A stretch of 64,000 nucleotides of DNA from Psychrobacter sp. PL19. Its GTDB lineage: Bacteria > Pseudomonadota > Gammaproteobacteria > Pseudomonadales > Moraxellaceae. The DNA lies in assembly GCF_017875835.1 (NCBI RefSeq), contig NZ_JAGING010000001.1, positions 2,666,001-2,730,000 of the forward strand. The letters are read 5' to 3'. Each line of letters begins with the position of its first letter. The stretch's first letter is position 1. The translations under genes and the position numbers were made by a program. Of this stretch, positions 36,506 through 46,941 are shown one piece after another. The notes beneath the pieces were generated by a model. It was not told the DNA's origin. It did no database searches and saw nothing but the letters and a program-made list of their open reading frames with translations.

Positions 36506-39424
36506 GTGCCCTTGTTATATTCTCCGCTCTACCAAAGCATACGTCTAATTTTATTTGGTGCATTAGGATTGACTGTGAGTGCGGCTGTTGCAGCGAATGC
36601 TGACATACAGACGACCGAGCCGTTTCTAGATGATAGTACCAGCATCAGCAGTAACATGACTGAAATCACTGAGAATACTACCATACGGTTGCTAAACAGC
36701 GATGATGTTGGTAGTGAAAATAACGCTACTGATACTAACTCTACTAATAGCGGCACTATACAAGTACAGGCCCGCAATGAAGCGATAACTGAGGCAATCA
36801 CTAAGCCGGCGCTGGATAGCAGTCGCCTGAATGTCAATGATGAAAGTATTCAAGACAGTCTCATGCGCTTGGCAGAATTTTATGAGCTTACCCCCGATTC
36901 TGACGCTTCTAAACCAAATACTGCCGATAACACTATAGATAGCAGTACTAATAACACGCCATCCGGATCAAACAATGCTCTACAGCCTACCATGGCCAGT
37001 CAGCCTGTGCGCCCACTTGGAAAAGATCTGGATTTATTACCGCGTATGGCAGACAGCAGTCTGCGCTGTGAAGGTCAATGGGTCTCTCCAAAGAGCAACC
37101 CTAATTATCAGCGCGCTGTCAATGAAGCCAATGCGAACAACGGACAAGCCCCTAACGATTTAAACGCTACTCCCAATAGCCAAGCAGCACTGTTTGCCGA
37201 GTCCGATTATGGCTATTATGATAACGTCGACTATGCCGAATTATCAGGTAACGTCATCATTGACCAAGGCACCCAGCATATTGAAGCAGAGAAAATTCTC
37301 TTAGATTTAAGCACTGGCGTAGCTAGCGCAGAGGGTAAAGTACTGTTTACTGACCAAGCCACTGGCAAAGGCAAGACCCCAAATAATGATCAAGCGTCCA
37401 TTACCGAAAAAGCCTCGCAAGGCGGTCTAATTGGGGTAGCGGATAGCCTGGCTTATAGTACTGAAACGGGTCAGTCGACTGCCTATAACGTGGCCTTTGC
37501 CAGTGTGCCATTGCAAGCGCATGGCTACGCCAAACGCCTTAATCGTCCTAATGACAGTCAAGTTGAGCTTGATCAGGTAATGTTTAGCACCTGTCCACCC
37601 ACCGATCGCAAGTGGCAACTTGAGGCTTCAAGTATTGATTTAGACACTGATAGTGGCCGTGGTAAGGCTTATAATACTATCTTCCGTATCGCTGATATTC
37701 CCGTACTGTATTTGCCTTATTTTAACTTCCCGATAGACAGTCGACGCAGTAGCGGATTTTTGTTACCTAGCGCTAGCATTGGTAGTGAAAGTGGTCTTGA
37801 GATCGATGTTCCTTATTATTTGAATATAGCGCCCAACTACGATGCTACAATCAACACGCATGTTTATACCAGTCGCAACCCAATGCTTTCAGGCGAGTTT
37901 CGCTATTTAACAGAACAATACGGTAAAGGCATTGTTAGTGGCTCATATTTACCCAACGACCAGGAGTTTGATGGCGAAGACCGCAGCAGCCTTTTTTATG
38001 ATTACTCATGGGCATCAAAAAGCATTCCGCGCCTAAGCGCTGACGCCAAATACAGCTATGTATCAGACTCCGACTATCTCAATGACTTTGACACGCTAGG
38101 TCTGTCAGACAACACCTTAAATCTGCCACGGCGCGCCCGTCTCAACTACTATAATGATTATGTCGATGGGGAGCTAAAAGTTGAAACGTTCCAGACCCTT
38201 GATGCCTTTAATAGCATCGGTCAGCCGTTACAAGATAAGGATAAGCCCTACTCGCGTTTGCCACAATTAGAGTTGAACTACCGCCTACCCTGGTTGAAAA
38301 GCATAGACATTACCGGTACCAGTGATTCTGCTTATTTTAAAAAGTCTATCGATGATGGCTCAGAAGCTGAAAAAAGTGGCGCACGCCTTTATAACAAAAT
38401 CAGCGCCGCTTACCCAGTGGAAAAGGCCTGGGGTTATGTAAAACCTCAGCTTAGCCTACAACACTTATATACCTCATTTGACCAAGACAGCTTGGCAGCT
38501 CTTTCGCTAAGTGAAGAAGACGGCAGTCGATCAGTATTTGTACCGCAAGCCAGCATCGATGCAGGACTGAATCTATACCAATCTGGTTCACCATTCGGAG
38601 CATTCGACGATACTATGGGTGGCTATCAGCTACTCAGCCCACGCCTCAAATATATTTACTCACCATTTGAAGATCAAAAGGGTATTCCTAACTTTAACTC
38701 CCGTATTGCCTCTATTAACTATGAGCAGCTCTTCTCAGACAGTTGGTTTTTAGGGCATGACCGCTTGCAAGACTTGCACTCGCTTACCCCTGGTATTAAC
38801 TATCGTTACATCGACGCAACGGGTGTGACACGTTTTGATGGTAGCATTGCGGAGCAGTTCTATCTTGGTGAGAGTCGCGTTACTCTAGAAGGCCAAACCC
38901 CAGTATTTAACACCTCATCCTCTGGGATGGTATGGGATGTCAGTACCCAACCTTATAACAATGTATGGGTCGATGTCAGTGGCGCGCTTACTAACAGCTA
39001 CGATTTAAATTTCATCACTACTGAACTGCGTTACCAGCCAACAGACAACAGCTTATTTAACGTTGGATTTGTTAAACGTCAACGCGATGACAATACCAAT
39101 CAACTTGCGTTATCGGCATTTACCGCATCAGCTGTTTTCCCTGTAAATAATAACTGGCGGGTACTCGCACAAGGTCAATATGATTATCAAAATAATAGAA
39201 TGCTCGACTCCCTAGTCGGTATTGATTATGAAGATTGCTGCTTCGGTTTTGCGGTTTATGGCCGCCGTTACTTCAATGACTTAAATGTTAAAGACAAGCC
39301 TACTCAAGCCATTATGGCAGAGATTAGACTCAATGGTCTGGGCAGTGGTAGTAGCCGATTGACACGCTTACTCTCTGATAAAGTGCTTGGCTTTGAGCCA
39401 GTTCAAACTGCATGGAAAGACTAG
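36506..39424 (+). CDS. lptD: LPS-assembly protein LptD
   Basis: Outer-membrane translocon that inserts LPS into the outer leaflet together with LptE. A signal peptide (about 1-30, ending AAVAANA) is followed by 130 residues of Asn/Ser/Thr-rich sequence, then the periplasmic OstA/LptA-like domain (SGNVIIDQGTQHIEAEKILL). The rest is a large C-terminal barrel. The disulphide cysteines are in place: LRCEGQW and STCPPTDRKW in the N-terminal part and the adjacent pair in YEDCCFGFAVYG. The 972 residues exceed E. coli LptD (784), mainly through the N-terminal extension. The start is non-ATG: GTG at 36506, or TTG at 36512 with AGGT just upstream. surA follows. Confidence 0.95.
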   Translation: MPLLYSPLYQSIRLILFGALGLTVSAAVAANADIQTTEPFLDDSTSISSNMTEITENTTIRLLNSDDVGSENNATDTNSTNSGTIQVQARNEAITEAITKPALDSSRLNVNDESIQDSLMRLAEFYELTPDSDASKPNTADNTIDSSTNNTPSGSNNALQPTMASQPVRPLGKDLDLLPRMADSSLRCEGQWVSPKSNPNYQRAVNEANANNGQAPNDLNATPNSQAALFAESDYGYYDNVDYAELSGNVIIDQGTQHIEAEKILLDLSTGVASAEGKVLFTDQATGKGKTPNNDQASITEKASQGGLIGVADSLAYSTETGQSTAYNVAFASVPLQAHGYAKRLNRPNDSQVELDQVMFSTCPPTDRKWQLEASSIDLDTDSGRGKAYNTIFRIADIPVLYLPYFNFPIDSRRSSGFLLPSASIGSESGLEIDVPYYLNIAPNYDATINTHVYTSRNPMLSGEFRYLTEQYGKGIVSGSYLPNDQEFDGEDRSSLFYDYSWASKSIPRLSADAKYSYVSDSDYLNDFDTLGLSDNTLNLPRRARLNYYNDYVDGELKVETFQTLDAFNSIGQPLQDKDKPYSRLPQLELNYRLPWLKSIDITGTSDSAYFKKSIDDGSEAEKSGARLYNKISAAYPVEKAWGYVKPQLSLQHLYTSFDQDSLAALSLSEEDGSRSVFVPQASIDAGLNLYQSGSPFGAFDDTMGGYQLLSPRLKYIYSPFEDQKGIPNFNSRIASINYEQLFSDSWFLGHDRLQDLHSLTPGINYRYIDATGVTRFDGSIAEQFYLGESRVTLEGQTPVFNTSSSGMVWDVSTQPYNNVWVDVSGALTNSYDLNFITTELRYQPTDNSLFNVGFVKRQRDDNTNQLALSAFTASAVFPVNNNWRVLAQGQYDYQNNRMLDSLVGIDYEDCCFGFAVYGRRYFNDLNVKDKPTQAIMAEIRLNGLGSGSSRLTRLLSDKVLGFEPVQTAWKD

Positions 39425-39655
39425 TAAAGTATTTATAGATAGGATTATAAAGCCAGCTATTTGTTAGGTGTAAACCATCCAATAACATAAGCTGGCAAAG
39501 CAAGTTAGCTCGAACTATTACTCGTTTAGCTGTTTACGTGGCACTATTTGTTGTAATACCATTGCGGACACAACTATCTAGTATATGATCATTAAAATAT
39601 AGTGGATATGGTTGACCAACTACCATCCAATGCAATGTCATTGATGAGGAACCTC

Positions 39656-41059
39656 ATGAGATTTTTTTCTTTACGTCAAACCAGCCGTGCTGTACTGTTT
39701 TCTATGGGTATGGGCGCAGGTCTTGTACTTAGCTTCAGTACTCAAGCAGCGACAGTCAAACCTGCAAACGTGTCGGCCAATACGGCTACCGACCAAGGTA
39801 GCAGTACTCGTCTAACCCCTGCTAATAGTACAGATGGCATCATTGCACTAGTCAATGATAATGCCATTCTCAAAAGCGATTTGATCGATGCCGTTAATCA
39901 AACTCAAGCCCGTGCGCAGGCGGCTGGCGAGCCTATTGCTAATTCAGCGCAGCTACAGTCTGAAGTATTGAATGCGCTGATTTTACGTGAGCTACAGCTG
40001 TCATTGGTTAATCGTGTCGGACTCAAGCCTGACGAAGCTGCTATCAATCAGCGCCTGGCTCAAATTGCTCAGTCTGAAGGTCTTGATAGTATTGCCGCCT
40101 TACAACAGCGCCTAGATGCGAGCCAAGTCGGTAGGTATGCCAGCCTGCGCGCGCAGTTAATTGAAGATGCGGCCATTCAATCTTTGCAACAACGCCAGAT
40201 TACCAATCGTGTGCGCATTAGCGAACAAGATATTGATGCGTTTTTGGCCTCTCCTGAAGCCAAACGCTTAAACCAAAGCGAGTACCAGACCATTCATGTG
40301 CGAGTGCCTTATATAGATGATTATAGCCGTCTATCACCCGCCCAACGCGATGAAGCACTCAAAGTCGCCCTAACACTACGTACTCGCTTGCAAGTACCGA
40401 ATGTGGATGTCGCTGAGGCGGTAGCCGCTGCTCAGGGTAATTACCCGATTCCGTTGCAAGGTGGTGATATGGGTTTTAATAAAGCCGCCGCCCTACCTAC
40501 CGAGTTATCAAGCGAAATTACCAAGCTAGAAGTGGGCGCTGTCAGTGCACCGTTAGTAACGCCTGAAGGCATCGATATTATTAAACTGGCTAATAAAAAG
40601 TCTAGCGATACCATGCTTATACCGCAGTGGAACACTCGCCATATTTTGATCAAGGTTGATGAGTTGCAAACTGACGCCTTGGCGGAGCAAAAGATCAATG
40701 ACTTGTATGATCAGCTACGTAAGGGAGCAGATTTTGCCGGTCTAGCAGCCACTTATTCAGACGATCCGGGCTCTGCTGGACGCGGTGGTGATCTTGACTG
40801 GGTTAGCGAAGATGATATGATCGGTCCCTTTGAAGCGGTAATGAAAACCACCACAGTCGGTGACTATTCTGCGCCATTTAAAACTCAGTTTGGTTGGCAC
40901 ATCCTTAAACTAGAAGGCGAGCGTCAGTTTGATGTGAGCGATCAGTATCGCCGTAATATGGCGCGCCAAGCGCTATATCAACGCTTGGCACCACAGGCCA
41001 AAGAAGATTGGTTACAAGAGCTGCGTACTAGCGCTTATATTCAAGTGCTGGCGTCGTAA
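39656..41059 (+). CDS. surA: Periplasmic chaperone and peptidyl-prolyl isomerase SurA
   Basis: Escorts outer-membrane proteins to BamA. The signal peptide is MRFFSLRQTSRAVLFSMGMG plus AGLVLSFSTQAA. A helical chaperone domain starts at IIALVNDNAILKSDLIDAV and LREL. A degenerate first parvulin domain (GGDMGFNKAAALPTEL) is followed by a clear second parvulin domain (NTRHILIKVDEL, DDPGSAGRGGDLDWV, FGWHILKLEGER). The frame extends up to 39602, but GAGGA five bases before the ATG at 39656, with the signal peptide directly after it, fixes the start (467 residues). It lies in the conserved lptD-surA order. Its usual followers pdxA and ksgA are absent; a terminator comes next. Confidence 0.95.
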   Translation: MRFFSLRQTSRAVLFSMGMGAGLVLSFSTQAATVKPANVSANTATDQGSSTRLTPANSTDGIIALVNDNAILKSDLIDAVNQTQARAQAAGEPIANSAQLQSEVLNALILRELQLSLVNRVGLKPDEAAINQRLAQIAQSEGLDSIAALQQRLDASQVGRYASLRAQLIEDAAIQSLQQRQITNRVRISEQDIDAFLASPEAKRLNQSEYQTIHVRVPYIDDYSRLSPAQRDEALKVALTLRTRLQVPNVDVAEAVAAAQGNYPIPLQGGDMGFNKAAALPTELSSEITKLEVGAVSAPLVTPEGIDIIKLANKKSSDTMLIPQWNTRHILIKVDELQTDALAEQKINDLYDQLRKGADFAGLAATYSDDPGSAGRGGDLDWVSEDDMIGPFEAVMKTTTVGDYSAPFKTQFGWHILKLEGERQFDVSDQYRRNMARQALYQRLAPQAKEDWLQELRTSAYIQVLAS

Positions 41060-41108
41060 GTTACATAGCTATCGCTGCGTTAACCTAGTTTGATAGCAAT
41101 GAGTTGAT

Positions 41109-41139
41109 AAGGGCATATGTGAACGCGTATGCCCTTTTT
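41109..41139 (+). terminator. surA terminator
   Basis: AAGGGCATA and TATGCCCTT form the stem, with a 10-nt loop and T-run, 50 bp after the surA stop. Confidence 0.85.
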
Positions 41140-41209
41140 ATGGGGTAAAAAATGAGTCAGAATTGCAGCTGATTTATTTGAGTGCCTTAACTGAGTCTGA
41201 CAATATTGC

Positions 41210-41347
41210 TATAGTTAAAATACCTTAAAAACGCGACGGTACTGCTGGTATAAGCTTTTTGCAGCCTCTGTCTGCCTAGGCACAGCAAGCAAGAAAAACG
41301 TATGCCAGCAGTAGGTTATGTATCGATATTACTTTTCATTGACTATA
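41210..41347. repeat. Dispersed structured intergenic element, copy C
   Basis: A 138-bp copy with ends TATAGTTAA and TTGACTATA, in the same orientation as copy B and differing from it at only about six positions. In this copy the central stem is a perfect palindrome TGCCTAGGCA. It lies between the surA terminator and the next terminator, so all copies occupy untranslated spacer. Confidence 0.93.
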
Positions 41348-41471
41348 TTCTCTAGAGCCACACAAAAATTATTAATGATCAAGCTATGTACCAAAATGTG
41401 TACCAAAATATGTACCAAATATTATGACTCATGACCTCAGACCTTTAAGATCAGCAATTTATACACAAAGA

Positions 41472-41507
41472 AAAGCCCCGAACCTAGGGCAATGGGTTCG
41501 GGGCTTT
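41472..41507 (-). terminator. Terminator for the EEP-family gene
   Basis: AAAGCCCCGAACC and GGTTCGGGGCTTT form a 13-bp stem; on the minus strand it is followed by TCTTTG. It lies about 260 bp after the EEP gene stop. Confidence 0.7.
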
Positions 41508-41763
41508 AGCGTTTCATATTGTTATTATTATCTTGTCTTCCATGGCGACTTATCCTAAGTCATAAACAGTAGCCTATAAGACAGTGGGCTGACCTGTGCT
41601 TGTATTGCTACTGCCTCAACACTGCATCCTTGCCTATCCTTGTGTTGATGAAGGTATTGTATGGCAATCGCTGTGGCGCTACTAGACGCTAAAGACTCTA
41701 TTTTATGTACGCATTTGCTTACAGACGCTACCTTATCACCTATATTGACCACTTTTACTAAAA

Positions 41764-42882
41764 CTACTGATTTTCCGCACGATCTTTTGAGACTTTAGAT
41801 CCTTCTTTTTTACCTTCTTTAATTTTATTTTCGGTCTCTTCGATATCTTCAGCTTGTGCCGTCGGGGCGTTTTCTTGCTGTTTGCTGGTTTGTTCTGGCT
41901 CATATTGTAAGGTAGTCAATACCGGAAAATGATCAGAACCAACAGAGGGTAAGCGTTCAATAGCAACTACCGTAAAGCAAGCACTATGAAAGATATGGTC
42001 TAACGCCCAGCGTAGCAACGGGTAATTGACATGAAAAGTATTGACAAAATACCGACCAATACGTGGATCTAACAAGCCTGAAATACGTTGAAAGCGACGG
42101 GTGGTCTTTGACCAAGCCACATCGTTAAGATCTCCGGCTAATATCGCAGTCTGACTTTGCTCTTTAATGTGACGTCCAACCATCAGCAGTTCAGCATCAC
42201 GCGTGGTAGATTTATCCGCTTCTGTTGGACTTGGGGGCATCGGGTGTAGACAATATAGCCAAATGATACGGCCACTTTGCAGCCGTAACTGAGTATGGAT
42301 AGAGGGGATATCATCAATAATTAAGTACTTGACTTCCGGATCTATCAACTCAAGTTTAGAGTACAGATGCATACCATATAGATTGTCTAGCGGTACTTTG
42401 ACCGTATAGGGGTAATCGGGCTCAATTTGGGTAAGCGCATCCTGCCATTTCTGGTCACTCTCGAGGGTAATTAATATGTCAGGTTGTTTTTGTTCGACCA
42501 GATCAACCAAGTCTTGCATTTTATTATTAGGGGTAAGGACATTAGAGACCATAATTTTGAGGTGATTTGCCTCCCCTTTTGGTTTTTTTTTGGCGTGCTG
42601 TACTTCCTTTTTCCATAGCTTGGTGTAAGGCAATACCATTCTGAGCTGAAAGGCCAATGCCATGCTTAAGATAATAAATAACGCCCACTGCCCAAGCTGC
42701 CACTGCGACCAAAATAGCAGCATTGCGAACCACGCAATAATACCAAGCACCAAGAGTTGGATACGCGGAAAATCAACGCTACGTACCCACCAGTTATCCA
42801 ATGGTAGCCAGCCCCAAATTGTTATAAAGGCAATCAGCCCTGCCAGCAGCTGTACGCCATAATATAGTAGGGAAGAATCCAT
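41764..42882 (-). CDS. Membrane-anchored endonuclease/exonuclease/phosphatase family protein
   Basis: Three hydrophobic helices fill the first 85 residues (YYGVQLLAGLIAFITIWGWL and two more). A periplasmic or cytoplasmic EEP domain follows with the family's ordered motifs: KIMVSNVL, ILITLESDQKW, YCLHPMPP, AILAGDLNDVAWS, RWALDHIFHS and VGSDHFPVLTTL. These are the metal-binding and catalytic Asn, Glu, His and Asp residues of DNase I/exonuclease III-like phosphodiesterases. The substrate is unknown. The tail (about 330-372) is a charged Lys/Glu-rich segment. There is no strong ribosome-binding site. It is divergent from asd and not part of an operon. Confidence 0.87.
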   Translation of the reverse strand: MDSSLLYYGVQLLAGLIAFITIWGWLPLDNWWVRSVDFPRIQLLVLGIIAWFAMLLFWSQWQLGQWALFIILSMALAFQLRMVLPYTKLWKKEVQHAKKKPKGEANHLKIMVSNVLTPNNKMQDLVDLVEQKQPDILITLESDQKWQDALTQIEPDYPYTVKVPLDNLYGMHLYSKLELIDPEVKYLIIDDIPSIHTQLRLQSGRIIWLYCLHPMPPSPTEADKSTTRDAELLMVGRHIKEQSQTAILAGDLNDVAWSKTTRRFQRISGLLDPRIGRYFVNTFHVNYPLLRWALDHIFHSACFTVVAIERLPSVGSDHFPVLTTLQYEPEQTSKQQENAPTAQAEDIEETENKIKEGKKEGSKVSKDRAENQ

Positions 42883-43261
42883 AAAATCTATAAACCTATT
42901 GTCAAGTTAATTACCGAATCTATAGCCAATCGTAAGCATTACAATCAAAACTATAATAACTCTATTTTAGCAGCTGATGCTTACTTTAGCATTTCACGCG
43001 CCAATCACCTACTGCTAGCCCTTGATTAGTATGAGCTGTCATCAAAACATTACAATAGCCATCTAGGTAGTCCAATCCTTCAACAACCATTTAAACCAGA
43101 TCAAAACCCTTGTGGTTTGATAACCTAAAGTTATGGTAAACATAGTTAATATTGATTAAAAACGGGCTAAAATTATTCAAAACGCCTTGCTTTTTATGGT
43201 TATTCACGGCATTGTCATTGGTTGGTAAAGCAATAAACAACTGTAAATAGGATAACGTTTC
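42883..43261. other. Divergent promoter region between the EEP-family gene and asd
   Basis: About 380 bp, AT-rich, expected to hold both promoters. I see no gene, hairpin or repeat that stands out. Confidence 0.5.
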
Positions 43262-44395
43262 ATGAGTAATTTGACAGTAGGCTTGGTAGGCTGGCGCGGG
43301 ATGGTAGGATCGGTACTGATACAACGTATGCGTGAAGAAAATGACTTTGACAAAATGACACCGGTGTTTTTTTCGACCAGCAATACAGGTGGCGATGCCC
43401 CAAGTTTTGATGGCATTAACGCAAGCCAACTAAAAGATGCTCATGATATTAAGGCACTGGCCGCTTGTGATGTGGTTATCACTTGTCAAGGTGGCGATTA
43501 TACCCAAAAAGTACATCAGCCATTAAGAGCCAGTGGCTGGCATGGCTATTGGATTGATGCGGCGAGCACGCTACGAATGGAAGAGGATAGTATTATCATT
43601 CTTGATCCTGTCAATCGTAAGGTTATCGATAGCGCGCTTGCTAATGGCAAAAAAGACTTTATCGGTGGTAACTGTACGGTATCACTTATGCTGATGGCAA
43701 TTGGTGAGCTGTTTAACAGAGGCTGGGTAGAATGGGTCAGTGCCATGACTTATCAAGCGGCAAGCGGCTCAGGTGCGAATAATATGCGCGAGCTAATCAA
43801 TGGTATGGGCATACTACACGATGCTGTAAAAGATGAACTGGCTGATCCTGCCAGCGCGATACTAGAGATTGATAAAAAAATTGCGCAAACTCAACGTTCA
43901 GCTGATTTTCCTAAGCAATATTTCGGTGTACCATTAGCAGGTAGCTTAATTCCATATATCGACTCACAACTAGAAAACAAACAATCACGCGAAGAATGGA
44001 AAGGTGGTGTTGAAACCAATAAAATTCTTGGTAATAACCAAGAAAATAACATCGCCATTGATGGGATGTGCGTACGTGTTGGTGCCATGCGCTGTCATGC
44101 CCAAGGCTTAACTATTAAGCTGAAGCAAGATATCCCATTAGAAGAAATCGAAGCGGCGCTAAAAAACAGCAGTAACCAGTGGTTAGATGTGGTCGAAGAT
44201 GACAAAGAAGCGACTATGAACCGTTTAACGCCAGTAGCCGTTACCGGCACGTTAACCGTTGCTATTGGCCGGCTACGCAAGCTTAATATGGGCGGTGAAT
44301 ACTTAGGTGCATTTACGGTTGGTGATCAGCTGTTATGGGGCGCCGCTGAGCCCTTACGCCGGATGCTAAACATCATTCGCGAGCAAAACAGCTAA
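43262..44395 (+). CDS. asd: Aspartate-semialdehyde dehydrogenase
   Basis: NADPH-dependent reduction of aspartyl phosphate to the semialdehyde, the branch-point reaction to lysine, diaminopimelate, threonine and methionine. The 377 residues start with the nucleotide-binding [14 protein letters not shown]. The catalytic Cys is in [11 protein letters not shown] (Cys138), and [18 protein letters not shown] and [12 protein letters not shown] match the gammaproteobacterial enzyme. AGGA lies upstream of the ATG. The gene stands alone between a divergent promoter and a strong terminator. Confidence 0.96.
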   Translation: MSNLTVGLVGWRGMVGSVLIQRMREENDFDKMTPVFFSTSNTGGDAPSFDGINASQLKDAHDIKALAACDVVITCQGGDYTQKVHQPLRASGWHGYWIDAASTLRMEEDSIIILDPVNRKVIDSALANGKKDFIGGNCTVSLMLMAIGELFNRGWVEWVSAMTYQAASGSGANNMRELINGMGILHDAVKDELADPASAILEIDKKIAQTQRSADFPKQYFGVPLAGSLIPYIDSQLENKQSREEWKGGVETNKILGNNQENNIAIDGMCVRVGAMRCHAQGLTIKLKQDIPLEEIEAALKNSSNQWLDVVEDDKEATMNRLTPVAVTGTLTVAIGRLRKLNMGGEYLGAFTVGDQLLWGAAEPLRRMLNIIREQNS

Positions 44396-44429
44396 GCCAT
44401 TTTGTCTTTGAGAACATTTCTGTTTTAAA

Positions 44430-44471
44430 GATCAATAAAAAAGACAGCATTTGCTGTCTTTTTTATTGATC
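44430..44471. terminator. Terminator between asd and the SOUL gene
   Basis: GATCAATAAAAAAGACAGC and its complement GCTGTCTTTTTTATTGATC form a nearly perfect palindrome that can end both convergent genes. Confidence 0.88.
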
Positions 44472-44491
44472 ATATAAGTGAGTAAGAACAA

Positions 44492-45169
44492 TCACTTTTT
44501 CTGATAGGCAATCATAATCTCATTACGACGCATGAATGGTAGAGTCCATGGCGGATTGTAACGTGCCAGCTCGGGTGTGCCTGTAATCGTTAAGTCTTGC
44601 TTTTGTACCCATGACTGCAGTTTTTTGGTTTTGTCTGCGACTTTTTTAGCACCTGCTAATCCTGAGAACTTAATTACTGCATAAGTTTTTACCGGCAACT
44701 CAGTAATCGTAATATCTGGGTTATTTGGCTTGGGCAGCGTTTGCATGGTGTAGTTACTAGGCATGATAAATTGTACTCGCCACTGGTCATTACCCTGCTG
44801 TGCTTTTTGCGTCATTACTGGTGCCGTCATAGCAATTTTTTGCGAGTTACCCTTATCATCGCCACTTTTATCGGTAGTCTTCTGTTGCGGTTGCATCATC
44901 ACCGGAGCAGTCATGCTAATTTTACTGCTGTTGCCATTTTCAGCCGTATTGTTACCAAAAATGTAGCCCGCTAGCGTTTTAAACCCTTGACGACTGGCAG
45001 CATCTTGATCGCCTGTGACCCAAGTTTGTGCGACGATTTGTGCATCGTAACGGCGCAGTTCAAAGTCTTCGCTTTGGGTCAAAATTGTATAACTGGGTTC
45101 TTCAGTGGCCATAGCAACTCCTGGTATCCATAATAAACTACTGATTAACATGGGCAGCACAATCTTCAT
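44492..45169 (-). CDS. Exported SOUL-family heme-binding protein
   Basis: A 225-residue protein with a signal peptide (1-21, ending AMA). SOUL motifs include YTILTQSEDFELRRYDAQIV and FKTLAGYIFGNN, then SMTAPVM, QWRVQFIMPSNYTMQTLPKP and the terminal ARYNPPWTLPFMRRNEIMI. Homologues bind heme or tetrapyrroles; in bacteria the role is unclear. The MTAPV motif is present twice (KISMTAPVMMQ and KIAMTAPVMTQ), about 28 residues apart. GGAG seven bases before the ATG supports the start. It is monocistronic, with the terminator at 44430-44471 downstream. Confidence 0.9.
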   Translation of the reverse strand: MKIVLPMLISSLLWIPGVAMATEEPSYTILTQSEDFELRRYDAQIVAQTWVTGDQDAASRQGFKTLAGYIFGNNTAENGNSSKISMTAPVMMQPQQKTTDKSGDDKGNSQKIAMTAPVMTQKAQQGNDQWRVQFIMPSNYTMQTLPKPNNPDITITELPVKTYAVIKFSGLAGAKKVADKTKKLQSWVQKQDLTITGTPELARYNPPWTLPFMRRNEIMIAYQKK

Positions 45170-45204
45170 AATTTGTCTCCGCAGACGAATAACGATGTTA
45201 TTGT

Positions 45205-45251
45205 CAGGTTGATCTAAATTCGGGTTGATCTAAATTCGGGCTGATCTTAAT
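45205..45251. repeat. 16-bp tandem repeat, nearly three copies
   Basis: CAGGTTGATCTAAATT, CGGGTTGATCTAAATT and a degenerate CGGGCTGATCTTAAT follow one another in the SOUL gene promoter region. Confidence 0.85.
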
Positions 45252-45385
45252 AACGTTTTGTCTAATGCAGTCCTTTAATAAGGCTGTCCATTAAAATAAT
45301 GACTTATTAATCTACTTCACACTTTATCAGGCATTAGGCACTACTGTCTGTGCTTTTTCAGTATAAATTAAAGCATAGTGTTTGC

Positions 45386-45531
45386 TATAGCTAGTTCAAA
45401 ATAAAATAGCTACATTTGTATCAACGTGCTACTGGTATAAATTTTTCTTGCTCGCTGTTCGCACGCGTGACAGAGGCTGCGAAAAAGCCATAACAGCAGC
45501 CCTGTGTCGTTTTTAAATTGGATTGACTATA
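45386..45531. repeat. Dispersed structured intergenic element, diverged copy D
   Basis: It shares the layout of copies A-C: an end GACTATA, the arm CTACTGGTATAA, TTTTTCTTGCTCGCTG, then ACAGAGGCTGCGAAAAAGCC, and a GTCGTTTTTAA block near the other end. The sequence is clearly diverged, and the central stem is CACGCGTG here instead of the TGCCTAGGCA of copy C. The 45386 end is uncertain. Orientation is as copy A. Confidence 0.7.
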
Positions 45532-45647
45532 TGAGTACGGTTGATCCGCTGCCTTTGAATTTACATGCCATACGAGATACACACTCAACATAGTCAGCAG
45601 ACTTTAAACATCCGCACCCAAAAAATACCTAGCAATGCTATAATTAG

Positions 45648-46832
<1,185 letters not shown>

Positions 46833-46863
46833 TCGCTTTTTATTGCTAATTTTACTAAATATA

Positions 46864-46911
46864 GATATGAAAAAAGGGCTTAAGATATATCTTAAGCCCT
46901 TTTTTCATATC
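46864..46911. terminator. Bidirectional terminator between tgt and the NSS transporter
   Basis: A 48-bp near-perfect palindrome with arms AAAAAAGGGCTTAAGA and TCTTAAGCCCTTTTTT and a 4-nt loop. Convergent genes flank it. Confidence 0.92.
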
Positions 46912-46941
46912 TATTGAAGTTAATCAATGAGGTTAGCAGTT

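Larger units (their letters stand above)
41060..41763. other. Intergenic region after surA holding two terminators and element C
   Basis: About 700 bp between convergent genes. It contains the surA terminator, element C and a terminator for the minus strand. A minus-strand frame of 65 codons at 41555-41752 has no ribosome-binding site or known family and I do not call it a gene. Confidence 0.6.

Noticed and set aside
39642-39663. Inverted repeat ATGAGG-AA-CCTCAT over the surA ribosome-binding site as a translational switch
   Set aside because: The loop of two bases is too small for a stable hairpin with all pairs, and the arms are short.
41555-41752. Minus-strand open frame of 65 codons between the EEP gene and its terminator
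   Set aside because: No ribosome-binding site, GTG start, and no recognisable motif; likely chance in spacer DNA.
43091-43429. Minus-strand open frame overlapping the start of asd
   Set aside because: It overlaps a strong gene in antisense and its translation has no domain-like features.
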